Part shown: positions 49,248-59,380 of the stretch, one piece after another
Position numbering within the stretch: position 1 is the stretch's first letter
How the letters are laid out: every line of letters starts with the position of its first letter
Assembly (NCBI GenBank): GCA_042867185.1
Contig: JBHZQV010000023.1
Coordinates: forward strand, 1-64,000
DNA: 64,000 nucleotides
From: Xylophilus sp042867185
GTDB taxonomy: Bacteria; Pseudomonadota; Gammaproteobacteria; Burkholderiales; Burkholderiaceae_C
Direction: 5' to 3'
Position numbers and translations under genes: made by a program
Notes under the pieces: generated by a model
Databases searched by the model: none
Seen by the model: only the letters and a program-made list of their open reading frames with translations
Told to the model about the DNA's origin: nothing

Positions 49248-50546
49248 GTGAACGCTTCCGCACCCTCCCCCGACCGCAACATTCCCCTTTTCGAGCGCGC
49301 CCGCGCGGTGATCCCCGGCGGCGTCAATTCGCCGGTGCGCGCCTTCCGCGCCGTCGGCGGCACGCCGCGCTTCGTCGAGCGGGCCCACGGCGCCTATTTC
49401 TGGGATGCCAACGGCCAGCGCTTCATCGACTACATCGGCTCCTGGGGGCCGATGATCCTGGGCCACGGCCATCCGGCGGTGCTGGAGGCGGTGCAGAAGG
49501 CGGCCGTCGACGGCTTTTCCTTCGGCGCGCCGACCGAGCGCGAGATCGAGCTCGCCGAAGAGATCATCCGCCTGGTGCCCTCGATCGAGATGGTGCGCCT
49601 GGTGAGTTCCGGCACCGAGGCGGGCATGAGCGCGATCCGCCTGGCCCGCGGCGTCACCGGCCGCAAGACCATCGTCAAGTTCGAGGGCTGCTACCACGGC
49701 CATGCGGACGCGCTGCTGGTGAAGGCCGGCTCGGGCCTGGCGACGTTCGGCCACCCTACGTCTGCCGGCGTGCCGCCCGAGGTGGTGCAGCACACGCTGG
49801 TGCTGGAGTACAACAACGTCGCCGACCTGGAAGCCGCCTTCGCCGAGCACGGTGCCGAGATCGCCTGCGTGATGGTCGAGCCGATCGCCGGCAACATGAA
49901 CTTCGTGCGCGCATCGCAGCCCTTCGCGCGGGCGATGCGCGACCTGTGCACCCGCCACGGCGCGCTGCTGGTGTTCGACGAGGTGATGAGCGGCCTGCGG
50001 GTGGGCCTGGGCAGCGCGCAGCGGGTGCTGGGCATCCGGCCCGACATCACGGTGCTGGGCAAGGTGATCGGCGGCGGCATGCCGCTGGCGGCCTTCGGCG
50101 CGTCGCGGGCGATCATGGAACACCTGGCGCCGCTGGGCCCGGTCTACCAGGCGGGTACGCTGTCGGGCAACCCGGTCGCCACCGCCTGCGGCCTGGCGAC
50201 CTTGAAGGAGATCGGCAGGCCCGGCTTCTTCGAGGCGCTCTCGGCCCGCACCCGGTCGCTGGTCGACGGGCTGGGCGCCGCCGCGGCGGATGCGGGCGTG
50301 CCCTTCTCGGGCGAATGCGAAGGCGGCATGTTCGGCTTCTTCCTGCTGGATGCGCTGCCGCAGAACTACGGCCAGGTGATGAAGACCGACGGTGCGCGCT
50401 TCAACCGGCTGTTCCATGGGCTGCTCGACCGCGGCGTCTACATCGCGCCGGCGCTGTACGAGGCGGGCTTCGTCAGCGCGGCCCACACCGAGGCCGACAT
50501 CGCCGAGACGGTGGCGGCAGCGCGCGAGGTTTTCGCCACGCTATAG
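49248..50546 (+). CDS. hemL: Glutamate-1-semialdehyde 2,1-aminomutase
   Basis: A 432-residue PLP enzyme converting glutamate-1-semialdehyde to 5-aminolevulinate in tetrapyrrole synthesis. The PLP lysine is Lys272 in TVLGKVIGGGMP; IPGGVNSPVRAF, GSWGPMILGHGHP and VSSGTEAGMSAIRLARG are family blocks. It uses a GTG start at 49248; the next ATG would remove conserved sequence. The TAG stop (50544-50546) lies inside a palindromic element (50540-50559). Confidence 0.96.
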   Translation: MNASAPSPDRNIPLFERARAVIPGGVNSPVRAFRAVGGTPRFVERAHGAYFWDANGQRFIDYIGSWGPMILGHGHPAVLEAVQKAAVDGFSFGAPTEREIELAEEIIRLVPSIEMVRLVSSGTEAGMSAIRLARGVTGRKTIVKFEGCYHGHADALLVKAGSGLATFGHPTSAGVPPEVVQHTLVLEYNNVADLEAAFAEHGAEIACVMVEPIAGNMNFVRASQPFARAMRDLCTRHGALLVFDEVMSGLRVGLGSAQRVLGIRPDITVLGKVIGGGMPLAAFGASRAIMEHLAPLGPVYQAGTLSGNPVATACGLATLKEIGRPGFFEALSARTRSLVDGLGAAAADAGVPFSGECEGGMFGFFLLDALPQNYGQVMKTDGARFNRLFHGLLDRGVYIAPALYEAGFVSAAHTEADIAETVAAAREVFATL

Positions 50547-50559
50547 TTTTAGTAGCTAA
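50540..50559. repeat. GCTAY..TAGC palindromic element at the hemL stop
   Basis: GCTATAGTTTTAGTAGCTAA, followed by a GGGCCGATGCCGGACGCCGG tail. It supplies the hemL stop codon. Confidence 0.7.
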
Positions 50560-50601
50560 GGGCCGATGCCGGACGCCGGCCCGACGCCTTTTCGACCTGT
50601 A

Positions 50602-51969
50602 TCAGGCCGTGCCGATCGCCGCACGGATGCCGACCCCGGCCAGCGGCAGTGCCGCCAGCAGCAACAGCCAGCGCACACCGCGGCTCGGCAGCTGCGCCAT
50701 GACGGCGCAGAGCAGCACCAGGCTCAGCATGTCCTGGAAGAAGAAGATGCGCGCGCCCGACGCATAGAGCGAAGGCGACATGCCGACCATCGCCGTCGAG
50801 AAGATGCCGGCCGTCCAGAGCAGCGGCGCCAGGCCCCGGCCCCAGCGGGCGTCGTGGGCCAGCGCCCGGTACAGGCCCATGCCCATGCAGAGGGTGCCGA
50901 TGCAGCAGAACAGGAAGTGCAGGTAGAGCATCGGCTCGACCGCATTGCCGGCCAGGCCGATCCAGAACTCCTGGAACCGGTCGCGGCCGGTGCGGCCGGC
51001 CGGGACGTTGGCGAGCTGCAACAGGCGGTTGGCCTCGGTGCGGCCCGGGCCGATCAGCTGCGCCGCCATCGGCAGCGAGAAGAGCACCAGCGGCGCGACC
51101 GCCAGGGCCCGGTCGATCAGGTCGCGGGTGCGCTGCCACACCACGCCCAGCAGCACGATCGCCAGCAGGAAGGTGATCGCATTGCCCGCGGCGAACACAT
51201 GGCCGAAGGCGAGCTGGAAGCCCGAGAACACCCGCTCGACCAGGTCGAGCTGCAGGTACTGCGGAAACCAGTAGGTGGTGTGCACGCCGAACCGGGCACT
51301 GGTGCCGGGCGCCAGCAGCACGGTGAGCAAGGACACCGCGCCCACCGCCATCTGCGCCACATGCCAGGCCCGCAGCCGGCCCTGCCGCCACAGCCACACC
51401 GCCAGCACCGCCTCCAGCCCCAGCAGCAGCAGGCCCACCTGCTCGTGGTTGCAGGCATAGACGGCCGCGGGCAGCGTCAGCAGGAAGACGCGGCGCGGCA
51501 GGTCGGGCCGCGCGAACGGCAGCAGCGCCACCGTCGCCAGCGCCAGCGGCCAGGCGTAGTTGAACGATCCGGTCATCCACCAGAAGGCGGGCCGGGCCAC
51601 CTCGGCATCGATCAGGAACAGGCCCGCGCAGAGCATCGCCATCTGCAGCGGTCGGCGCGCCGCGCCCAGGTAGTAGGCCAGCATGCCGAACAGCAGCGTG
51701 GTCATCGCGGTGGTGCACAGCCGCCAGAGCGTGACCGACTGCACCATCGCGACGGTGGTCGAGTCGATCAGGAAACGGCCCGACCAGATCTGGTAGCGGT
51801 GGGCGACGTACTCGAACAGGCGTTTCTCGCGCAGCGCGTCGCGGTACATCATGTCGTCGCCGCTGCGCAGGCCCTGGGTCCAGGCGATGGTCAGCACCAC
51901 CGCCACGAACAGCACGAAGACCATCCGCGCAGCGCGCTCGGCCGGGAGCATGGCGGCGAACTTAGCCAT
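50602..51969 (-). CDS. DUF6056-type polytopic membrane protein
   Basis: A 455-residue protein with about 11-12 hydrophobic segments. GDDMMYRDALRE after the first helix, FWWMTGSFNYAWPLA and CNHEQVG are features I associate with the DUF6056 family, a group resembling lipid-linked sugar glycosyltransferases of the GT-C fold. No catalytic function is established. Its start overlaps the end of the upstream gene (51962-52507) by eight bases, so it is cotranscribed with purH. Confidence 0.7.
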   Translation of the reverse strand: MAKFAAMLPAERAARMVFVLFVAVVLTIAWTQGLRSGDDMMYRDALREKRLFEYVAHRYQIWSGRFLIDSTTVAMVQSVTLWRLCTTAMTTLLFGMLAYYLGAARRPLQMAMLCAGLFLIDAEVARPAFWWMTGSFNYAWPLALATVALLPFARPDLPRRVFLLTLPAAVYACNHEQVGLLLLGLEAVLAVWLWRQGRLRAWHVAQMAVGAVSLLTVLLAPGTSARFGVHTTYWFPQYLQLDLVERVFSGFQLAFGHVFAAGNAITFLLAIVLLGVVWQRTRDLIDRALAVAPLVLFSLPMAAQLIGPGRTEANRLLQLANVPAGRTGRDRFQEFWIGLAGNAVEPMLYLHFLFCCIGTLCMGMGLYRALAHDARWGRGLAPLLWTAGIFSTAMVGMSPSLYASGARIFFFQDMLSLVLLCAVMAQLPSRGVRWLLLLAALPLAGVGIRAAIGTA

Positions 51970-52507
51970 GGTCTTGCAGCGCCAGGCCGGTGTCGAAAGT
52001 GTGCACGGTGCCCTCGCGCTCGAAGCGCAGGTAGATGCGGGTGAAGCCGCGGTCGGAGCTGCGGCGGCGGCGCACCGCGGCCTCGAAGGTACGGGCCGGC
52101 GCCGAGTGGTTCTCGCCGGGCTCGCCGGGCAGAGGCGCGCCCAGCGGCAGGCGGGTCTGCAGCAGCCGCGCGGCGCCGGTGTCGGGCGACACCAGCAGGA
52201 TCTGCAGCCGCACCGCGCGGGCCGAGGGCAGCCCCGGCCCCTCGATCCAGCCGGTGATGCGGTAGCTGCGGCCTTCGCTCTGCAGGGATCGGTGGTCGAT
52301 GCCGAAACGCACGCCCTCGGGCACCGGCCCGGCCCCTACGGCATCGGCCGCCAGGGCGGTGGAGGTGCGGGACTCGCGGGCGTAGAGCAGGCCGACGGCG
52401 GCGCTCGGCAGCAGCACACAGCCGCCGAGCTTGGCCAGCCCGACGAACAGCGCCCGCCGCGAAGACGGCGCGGCAGGCTCCGCGGAAGGCGGCGCGGGCG
52501 GCGCCAT
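51962..52507 (-). CDS. Membrane-anchored protein of unknown function
   Basis: A 181-residue protein: a Pro/Ala-rich cytoplasmic start, one membrane helix (LAKLGGCVLLPSAAVGLLYA), then a beta-rich domain with SEGRSYRITGWIEGPG and a C-terminal RGFTRIYLRFEREGTVHTF. I do not recognise the family. Start overlaps the purH stop by one base (TGATG), indicating coupling. It may work with the DUF6056-type protein encoded next; inference from position only. Confidence 0.65.
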   Translation of the reverse strand: MAPPAPPSAEPAAPSSRRALFVGLAKLGGCVLLPSAAVGLLYARESRTSTALAADAVGAGPVPEGVRFGIDHRSLQSEGRSYRITGWIEGPGLPSARAVRLQILLVSPDTGAARLLQTRLPLGAPLPGEPGENHSAPARTFEAAVRRRRSSDRGFTRIYLRFEREGTVHTFDTGLALQDHG

Positions 52508-54093
52508 CAGTGGCGGAAGTGCCGCACGCCGCTGAACACCATCGCCACGCCGCGCGCATCGGCGGCGTCGATGACTTCCTGGTCGCGCATGCTGCCGCCG
52601 GGCTGGATCACACAGGTGGCGCCTGCATCGACCACCACATCGAGGCCGTCGCGGAACGGGAAGAACGCATCGCTGGCCACCGCCGTGCCAGCCAGCGACA
52701 GGTGGGCGTGCTGCGCCTTGATGCTGGCGATGCGGGCCGAATCGAGCCGGCTCATCTGGCCGGCGCCCACGCCCATCGTCATGCCGTCCTTGCAGAAGAC
52801 GATGGCGTTGCTCTTGACGAACTTGGCGACCTTCCAGGCAAACAGCAGGTCTTGCAATTGCTGCGGCGTGGGCTGCAGCTTGCTGACCACCTTCAGGTCG
52901 GCCAGCGCCAGTTCATGGTTGTCGGCGCTCTGCACCAGCAGGCCCGAGCCGATGCGCTTGACGTCTTGCGCGTTCTGGCCGCGCGCCCAGGCAGTGGCGC
53001 CGTCGCGCTGCACGCCGTCGAGCGAGATCTCCAGGATGCGGACGTTGGCCTTGCCCTTGAAGACCTCCAGCGCCTCGGGCGTGACCGAGGGCGCCATCAG
53101 CACCTCGACGAACTGCTTGACCACCTCGCGCGCGGCCGCCGCATCGAGCGGCCGATTGAAGGCGATGATGCCGCCGAAGGCCGAGGTCGGATCGGTCTTG
53201 AAGGCCTTGGAATACGCCTCCAGCGGATCGGCGCCGGTCGCCACGCCGCAGGGGTTGGCGTGCTTGACGATCACGCAGGCCGGCCCTTCGAAGCTCTTGA
53301 CGCACTCCCAGGCGGCGTCGGCATCGGCGATGTTGTTGTAGCTCAGTTCCTTGCCCTGCAGCTGCTTGGCCAGCACCAGGGAGCCAGGTGCCGGATACAG
53401 GTCGCGGTAGAAGGCAGCCTGCTGGTGCGGGTTCTCGCCGTAGCGCAGGTCCTGGAGCTTCACGAAGCCCGTGTTGCTCTGCGCGGGGAAGGCGCCGGGC
53501 GTGCCGTCGGCCTGCAGCGACGAGAGGTAGTTGCTGATCGCCGCGTCGTACTGCGCGATGCGGTTGAAGGCGGCCACCGAAAGGGCGAACTTGTGGTTGT
53601 CGGTGAGGGTGCCGAGCAGCTTGAGCTCTTCGATCACCCGCGCGTACTGGCCCGCGTCGGTGACCACGCCCACGTCCTTCCAGTTCTTGGCCGCGCTGCG
53701 CACCATCGCCGGGCCGCCGATGTCGATGTTCTCGATCGCGTCGTCGAGGGTGCAGCCGGGTTGGGCGACGGTCGCCTCGAAGGGGTAGAGGTTCACCACC
53801 AGCAGGTCGATCGCGTCGATGCCGTGGGCCTGCAGCGCGGCCATGTGCTCGGGCAGGTCGCGGCGGGCCAGCAGACCGCCGTGCACCTTGGGGTGCAGCG
53901 TCTTCACCCGGCCGTCGAGCATCTCGGGGAATCCGGTGACTTCGGCCACCTCGGTGACCGGCAGGCCCTCCTTGGCCAGCAGCTGGGCGGTGCCGCCGGT
54001 GGAAAGCAGGCGGACGCCGAGCGCGTGCAGCGCGCGGGCGAAGTCGACGATGCCGGTCTTGTCGGAGACGGAGAGCAGTGCGGTCAGGGGCAT
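52507..54093 (-). CDS. purH: Bifunctional AICAR transformylase / IMP cyclohydrolase
   Basis: A 528-residue enzyme for the last two steps of IMP synthesis. The N-terminal MGS-like cyclohydrolase domain has SVSDKTGIVDFAR, LLSTGGTA and VTEVAEVTGFPEMLDGRVKTLHPKVHGG; the C-terminal transformylase has the active-site block CVIVKHANPCGVATG and the final GGSMRDQEVIDAAD. Length is standard. It is downstream of dusB-fis across a 149-base spacer. Confidence 0.97.
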   Translation of the reverse strand: MPLTALLSVSDKTGIVDFARALHALGVRLLSTGGTAQLLAKEGLPVTEVAEVTGFPEMLDGRVKTLHPKVHGGLLARRDLPEHMAALQAHGIDAIDLLVVNLYPFEATVAQPGCTLDDAIENIDIGGPAMVRSAAKNWKDVGVVTDAGQYARVIEELKLLGTLTDNHKFALSVAAFNRIAQYDAAISNYLSSLQADGTPGAFPAQSNTGFVKLQDLRYGENPHQQAAFYRDLYPAPGSLVLAKQLQGKELSYNNIADADAAWECVKSFEGPACVIVKHANPCGVATGADPLEAYSKAFKTDPTSAFGGIIAFNRPLDAAAAREVVKQFVEVLMAPSVTPEALEVFKGKANVRILEISLDGVQRDGATAWARGQNAQDVKRIGSGLLVQSADNHELALADLKVVSKLQPTPQQLQDLLFAWKVAKFVKSNAIVFCKDGMTMGVGAGQMSRLDSARIASIKAQHAHLSLAGTAVASDAFFPFRDGLDVVVDAGATCVIQPGGSMRDQEVIDAADARGVAMVFSGVRHFRH

Positions 54094-54119
54094 GGGATTT
54101 TCAGAGATTCAAAATCGGA

Positions 54120-54242
54120 AGGAGGCTTTTCGTCGGGGGACGCGTGCCCAGGGGTACCGCGGATCCGGCTCCGCCGGTCCGCCGGTACCGCGCCCTGCAA
54201 GGGGGTGGGCGAAGACACGCAGTGCGCAGCCTGGGGGTGTGC
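54120..54242. other. Structured spacer between fis and purH
   Basis: GGTACCGC occurs at 54153 and 54184 around a GGATCCGGCTCCGCCGGTCC dyad, followed by a GGGTGGGCGAAGACACGCAG segment. This composition looks like an interspersed Comamonadaceae repeat; there is one copy here and no gene. Confidence 0.35.
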
Positions 54243-54479
54243 TTACTTGAGCAGGTTGTGCTCGACCAGCTTCTTGCGCAGGGTGTTGCGGTTCAGGCCC
54301 AGCCAGTCGGCGGCGCGCGACTGGTTGTGCGCCGCCTCGGACATCACCACTTCCAGCAGCGGCTTCTCCATCACCTGGATCAGCATGTCGTACATGCCGT
54401 GCGGCTGTTCGCCGCCCAGGTCGCGGAAGTAGCCCGTCAGGCTGTCCCGTATGCATTCCTCGATATGTTGCTTGCTCAT
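54243..54479 (-). CDS. fis: DNA-binding protein Fis
   Basis: A 78-residue nucleoid protein. The C-terminal helix-turn-helix SRAADWLGLNRNTLRKKLVEHNL is intact; the N-terminal helices contain LIQVMEKPLLEVVM. It is shorter than the E. coli protein (98) at the N-terminus, as in other betaproteobacteria. Start overlaps the dusB stop (ATGA), preserving the dusB-fis operon seen in enterics. Confidence 0.95.
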   Translation of the reverse strand: MSKQHIEECIRDSLTGYFRDLGGEQPHGMYDMLIQVMEKPLLEVVMSEAAHNQSRAADWLGLNRNTLRKKLVEHNLLK

Positions 54480-55573
54480 GGCCTGTGCGCTTCTTCTACC
54501 TGTGTGTCGTTGTTGTCGTTCTGCGGCGCGCCGGGTGTCGCCGTCTCTTCTTCGTCTTGGGACGGCTCCGCCGCGGTGGCGGGCATGCGGTCGGTGGTCG
54601 ATCCCAGTGCGTCGAAAAACGCGGCCACCGAGGCCCACTGGCCGGCAGAGTCGTCCAGCAGGTGCATCCGGGCGCGGAACTCCTCGGCGCCGGGCAGGCC
54701 GCGCACGTACCAGCCGATGTGCTTGCGGGCGCTGCGCACCCCGGTCACCTCGCCGTACAGGCCGTAGTGGTCCTGCAGGTGGTCCAGCAGCAGGCGACGC
54801 ACCTCGGCCACCAGCGGCGGCGCCAGGTGCTCGCCGGTCTCCAGGAAATGGCCGATCTCGCGGAAGATCCACGGCCGGCCCTGGGCCGCACGGCCGATCA
54901 TGATGGCGTCGGCGCCGGTGGCGGCCAGCACGTCGCGGGCCTTCTCGGGGGTGGTGATATCGCCGTTGGCGACCACCGGGATCTTCACCGCGGCCTTGAC
55001 GGCGGCGATGGTGTCGTATTCGGCATGGCCGGTGTAGCCCTGCTCGCGGGTGCGGCCGTGCACGGTGAGCATCTGCACCCCGGCCGACTCGGCCGCGCGG
55101 GCGATGGATACGGCGTTCTTCTGCGCCTGGCACCAGCCGGTGCGCATCTTGAGGGTGACCGGCACGCCGTGCGGCGCCGCGGCGGCCACCACGGCCGAGA
55201 CGATCTCGAGGGCCAGCGGCTCGTCCTGCATCAGGGCCGAGCCGGCCCACTTGTTGCAGACCTTCTTGGCCGGGCAGCCCATGTTGATGTCGATGATCTG
55301 CGCGCCGCGGTCGATGTTGTAGGCGGCGGCGTCGGCCATCATCCGCGCGTCGGTGCCGGCGATCTGCACCGCGATCGGGGCGCCCTCGCCTTCGTGGTTG
55401 GCCCGGCGCGAGGTCTTGAGACTGGCCCACAGGTCGCGCCGCGAGGTGACCATCTCGCTGACCGCATAGCCCGCGCCGAGCGACTTGCAGAGCATGCGGA
55501 ACGGCCGGTCGGTCACGCCCGCCATCGGTGCGACAAACAGACGGTTCGGCAGGGAAATGGCGCCGATCTGCAT
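54476..55573 (-). CDS. dusB: tRNA-dihydrouridine synthase B
   Basis: A 365-residue FMN-dependent reductase of uridines in tRNA D loops. FVAPMAGVTDRPFR near the N-terminus, DINMGCPAKKVCNKWAGSAL with the catalytic Cys, LTVHGRTREQGYTG and VANGDITTPEKA are the family blocks. The C-terminus carries an extra acidic Glu/Asp-rich tail of about 35 residues. It is the promoter-proximal gene of dusB-fis. Confidence 0.95.
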   Translation of the reverse strand: MQIGAISLPNRLFVAPMAGVTDRPFRMLCKSLGAGYAVSEMVTSRRDLWASLKTSRRANHEGEGAPIAVQIAGTDARMMADAAAYNIDRGAQIIDINMGCPAKKVCNKWAGSALMQDEPLALEIVSAVVAAAAPHGVPVTLKMRTGWCQAQKNAVSIARAAESAGVQMLTVHGRTREQGYTGHAEYDTIAAVKAAVKIPVVANGDITTPEKARDVLAATGADAIMIGRAAQGRPWIFREIGHFLETGEHLAPPLVAEVRRLLLDHLQDHYGLYGEVTGVRSARKHIGWYVRGLPGAEEFRARMHLLDDSAGQWASVAAFFDALGSTTDRMPATAAEPSQDEEETATPGAPQNDNNDTQVEEAHRP

Positions 55574-55702
55574 GGCGTGGAAGGGTGGTGGGCGGGGTGG
55601 GCGGGGGCGGGGGCGGGGGAGGCGTGATTCTAGCTGCCTAAATTTTCGGCAGCTGGAATGCGGTTACATCCCCGCGCCGGGGACTGGCCATACTCGGCGG
55701 CG

Positions 55703-56173
55703 ATGCAAGCCTGGCTCGATTCCGTCCTCCAACTCCTCGCCCTCCCCGAGTTCGGCCTGAGCACGCTCTTCGTGGCGTCGTTCATCTCGGCGACGCTGCT
55801 GCCGATCGGCTCCGAGCCGGTGCTGTTCGGCCTGCTCAAGCTCAACCCGGACATGTTCTGGCAGGCGATCGTCGTGGCGAGCGTCGGCAACACCCTGGGC
55901 GGCGCGCTCGACTGGTGGCTGGGCTACGGCGCGCACAAGGTGGCCGACAAGTACGCCCACTCGAAGCACCACACCCGGGTGCTGGGCTGGCTGGAGCGGA
56001 TGGGCCCCAAGGCCTGCCTGCTGAGCTGGCTGCCGATCGTGGGCGACCCGCTCTGCGCGGTGGCCGGCTGGCTGCGGATGCCGTTCTGGCCGTGCCTGTT
56101 CTACATGGCGATCGGCAAATTCCTGCGCTACCTGACGATGACGGCGGCGCTGCTCTACGTCTTCCCGTCGTGA
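55703..56173 (+). CDS. YqaA family membrane protein (DedA/SNARE-associated fold)
   Basis: A 156-residue inner-membrane protein. The N-terminus has FISATLLPIGSEPVLFGLL, then VASVGNTLGGALDWWLGYG and SWLPIVGDPLCAVAGWLRM, the YqaA/DedA hallmarks. Function in lipid or ion transport is suspected for the family. ATG 55703 chosen; the longer reading is a GC-rich, non-family extension. A palindromic element begins two bases after the stop. Confidence 0.88.
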   Translation: MQAWLDSVLQLLALPEFGLSTLFVASFISATLLPIGSEPVLFGLLKLNPDMFWQAIVVASVGNTLGGALDWWLGYGAHKVADKYAHSKHHTRVLGWLERMGPKACLLSWLPIVGDPLCAVAGWLRMPFWPCLFYMAIGKFLRYLTMTAALLYVFPS

Positions 56174-56174
56174 T

Positions 56175-56193
56175 GCTACGTTTTCGATAGCTA
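56175..56193. repeat. GCTAY..TAGC palindromic element after yqaA
   Basis: GCTACGTTTTCGATAGCTA followed by GACGCCGGCGTCCGGCGCCG, a second GC-rich dyad. Same family as 7074, 30529 and 50540. It may act as a terminator between convergent genes. Confidence 0.7.
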
Positions 56194-56231
56194 GACGCCG
56201 GCGTCCGGCGCCGGCCAGAGGCCGATCGGGC

Positions 56232-56921
56232 TCAGGTTTGCGATTTTCCGCCGATCAGCGCGTACGGCCCGCCCCGCTCCAGCGCCCGGTGGTACGCCGG
56301 CCGGGCATGGATGCGCTGCATCCAGTCCATCAGCCGCGGCCAGCTCGCATCCAGCCCGCCGCGGGCGGCCGCTGCCTCCACCGGAAAGCTCATCTGGATG
56401 TCGGCCCCGCTGAAATCCTCGCCCGCGAACCAGCTGCTGCGGCCCAGTTCGCCTTCCAGGTAGTCCAGGTGCTGGCGGATCTGCGGCATCACGAAGCTCG
56501 ACTTCGCCTTGCCCACGATCGCCTTGACCACCGGCCGAACGAAGAAGGGCACCGGTGTGTTCTCGATCCGGTCGAACACCAGCTTCAGCAGCAGCGGCGG
56601 CATGGCCGAGCCCTCGGCATAGTGCAGCCAGTACCGGTAGCGCTGGAAATCCACCGTGCCCGGCGGCGGCGAGAGCACGCCCGCGCCGTGCCGCTCGATC
56701 AGCGTCTCGACGATCGCACCCGATTCGGCCAGCGGGCTGCCGCCTTCGATGCTGACCACCGGCGACTTGCCCAGCGGATGCACCGCCCGCAGCGCCGGGG
56801 GCGCCAGCATCGTCTTCGGGTCGCGCGCATAGCGCACCACCTCGTAGGGCAGGCCCAGCTCCTCCAGGAGCCAGAGCACGCGTTGCGAGCGGGAGTTTTC
56901 GAGATGGTGGACGGTGATCAT
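56232..56921 (-). CDS. Glutathione S-transferase
   Basis: A 229-residue cytosolic enzyme of the GST superfamily. The thioredoxin-like domain has the Ser motif MITVHHLENSRSQRVLWLLEEL and the glutathione cis-Pro block GKSPVV..PLAESGAIVETL; the helical domain follows from about 85. Substrate is unknown. It converges on yqaA with a palindromic element between. Confidence 0.9.
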   Translation of the reverse strand: MITVHHLENSRSQRVLWLLEELGLPYEVVRYARDPKTMLAPPALRAVHPLGKSPVVSIEGGSPLAESGAIVETLIERHGAGVLSPPPGTVDFQRYRYWLHYAEGSAMPPLLLKLVFDRIENTPVPFFVRPVVKAIVGKAKSSFVMPQIRQHLDYLEGELGRSSWFAGEDFSGADIQMSFPVEAAAARGGLDASWPRLMDWMQRIHARPAYHRALERGGPYALIGGKSQT

Positions 56922-56980
56922 CCGGGCAGTATTCCATGCCCGCCGTCGGCCGGCAAAACCACCGGGACTGCCCTGCCCGC

Positions 56981-57943
56981 CTACTGCAGCACCAGCTCGA
57001 CGCGTCGGTTGCGGCCGCGCCCCGCCTCGGAAGCGTTGGAGGCCACCGGCGCCAGCGAGGCCACGCCCTTGCCCACCATGCGCTGCGCGTCGATCTTGTA
57101 GCCGGCCAGCGCTTTCACCACCGCCTCCGCGCGACGCTGCGACAGGTCGAGGTTGGCGGCGAGACTGCCGGCATTGTCGGTGTGGCCGACGATGTAGACG
57201 CGCAGCGCCGGCTGGGCGGCGAGCAGTTTCGCCATTTCGTCGAGGGAGGGCCTGGATTCGGGCTTGACCTCGGCCTTGGCGGTGTCGAAGTAGATGCCGT
57301 ACACCGCCACGCGGCCTTCTTCCTCCAGGCCCTTGCGCAGTTCCGCGGCCGTGCGGACGCTCACCTGCCCCTGGGCCATGGCACGCGATTCCACCACCTG
57401 CTCGTAGACGAGCACCCGCTGGTTGGATTCGTCCTGCATGACGTACAGCAACACGTGCGCCGTGCCCTGCGCATCCGCGCGCTGCGCGACCAGGTAGCGG
57501 CTCTTGTCGTTGAAAGTGGCGTCGAATCCCGCTGGCATCACCGTGCCGCCGTTGGCGACATAGCCGTCGAAGGCCGTGCCGCACGCGGCCCCCGCGCATT
57601 GGAATACCGGCTTGAAGCCGCTGCTCGCCAGGGCATCCTGGTAGTTGCGCATGACCTCCAGCGAGGTCTTGCTGCCGGCCAGCCTGTAGCCAATGCGGGT
57701 GACCTTGCCTTCCAGCCGGGCCAGGTCGGCCGCGCCGATCTTCTTATCGTCGGCGATCGGCCTGACCGGCACGGCCACCTCGTCGAAGTCGCTCGTCTGG
57801 TAATGGGCGATTTCGGCGCCCTTGAAGCGCGTCAGCAGCGGATGGTCCCTGGCGCCGGCCACGTCGGCCGCGAGGGCGGTCGCGCAGAGGCACAGGGATG
57901 CAACGGTGGCGGCTGCGGCACGCCAGAAGGAACGCGGGGCCAT
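56981..57943 (-). CDS. OmpA-domain protein with DUF4892-like N-terminus
   Basis: A 320-residue exported protein. Signal peptide 1-26 (CLCATALAADVAG). The N-terminal part (GARDHPLLTRFKGAEI, YQTSDFDE) fits DUF4892; the C-terminal OmpA-like peptidoglycan-binding domain (about 210-320) has YFDTAKAEVKPES, VYIVGHTDNAGS, NLDLSQRRAEAV and NRRVELVL. It probably links the outer membrane to peptidoglycan. GGAGA precedes the ATG at 57941-57943. Confidence 0.88.
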   Translation of the reverse strand: MAPRSFWRAAAATVASLCLCATALAADVAGARDHPLLTRFKGAEIAHYQTSDFDEVAVPVRPIADDKKIGAADLARLEGKVTRIGYRLAGSKTSLEVMRNYQDALASSGFKPVFQCAGAACGTAFDGYVANGGTVMPAGFDATFNDKSRYLVAQRADAQGTAHVLLYVMQDESNQRVLVYEQVVESRAMAQGQVSVRTAAELRKGLEEEGRVAVYGIYFDTAKAEVKPESRPSLDEMAKLLAAQPALRVYIVGHTDNAGSLAANLDLSQRRAEAVVKALAGYKIDAQRMVGKGVASLAPVASNASEAGRGRNRRVELVLQ

Positions 57944-58061
57944 GGTCGTCTCCAGAGTGGGGGAAGGCGACGAAGACAGGCCGGTGCCCCGCCGCGCAGG
58001 GACCGGATGCACGGCAGCGCATCCGGCACGGAAGACCGGGGCCCGGGGCGCCCGGCGCGGA

Positions 58062-59153
<1,092 letters not shown>

Positions 59154-59286
59154 GGGGAGGGTCCTCTGGTCAACCGGTGATTTTAGGCGGGAGCGGGCCG
59201 CCCGCCGCGCGGCGCGGCGCGGAAGGCACGAACCGGCGCCCGACCGGCCCCATCCGACCGCGGGTTTCACCCGATCCGAAAACCGT

Positions 59287-59314
59287 GCGCAAACGTTTGC
59301 GCAAACGTTTTCGT
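59287..59314. promoter_or_regulatory. Overlapping LacI-family operators
   Basis: GCGCAAACGTTTGCGC (59287-59302) is a perfect 16-base palindrome with the CG centre typical of LacI-family sites; GCGCAAACGTTTTCGT (59299-59314) is a near copy 12 bases on, sharing its first four bases with the first. It lies 67 bases before the sugar binding protein ATG. The likely ligand is the LacI-type regulator at 62972. Confidence 0.8.
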
Positions 59315-59380
59315 CCTTTACCATTCGCGCCCCGTGCTGCAAAAAGCGGCCGCCGTTCCACCACCGAAGGAGACACGCAC

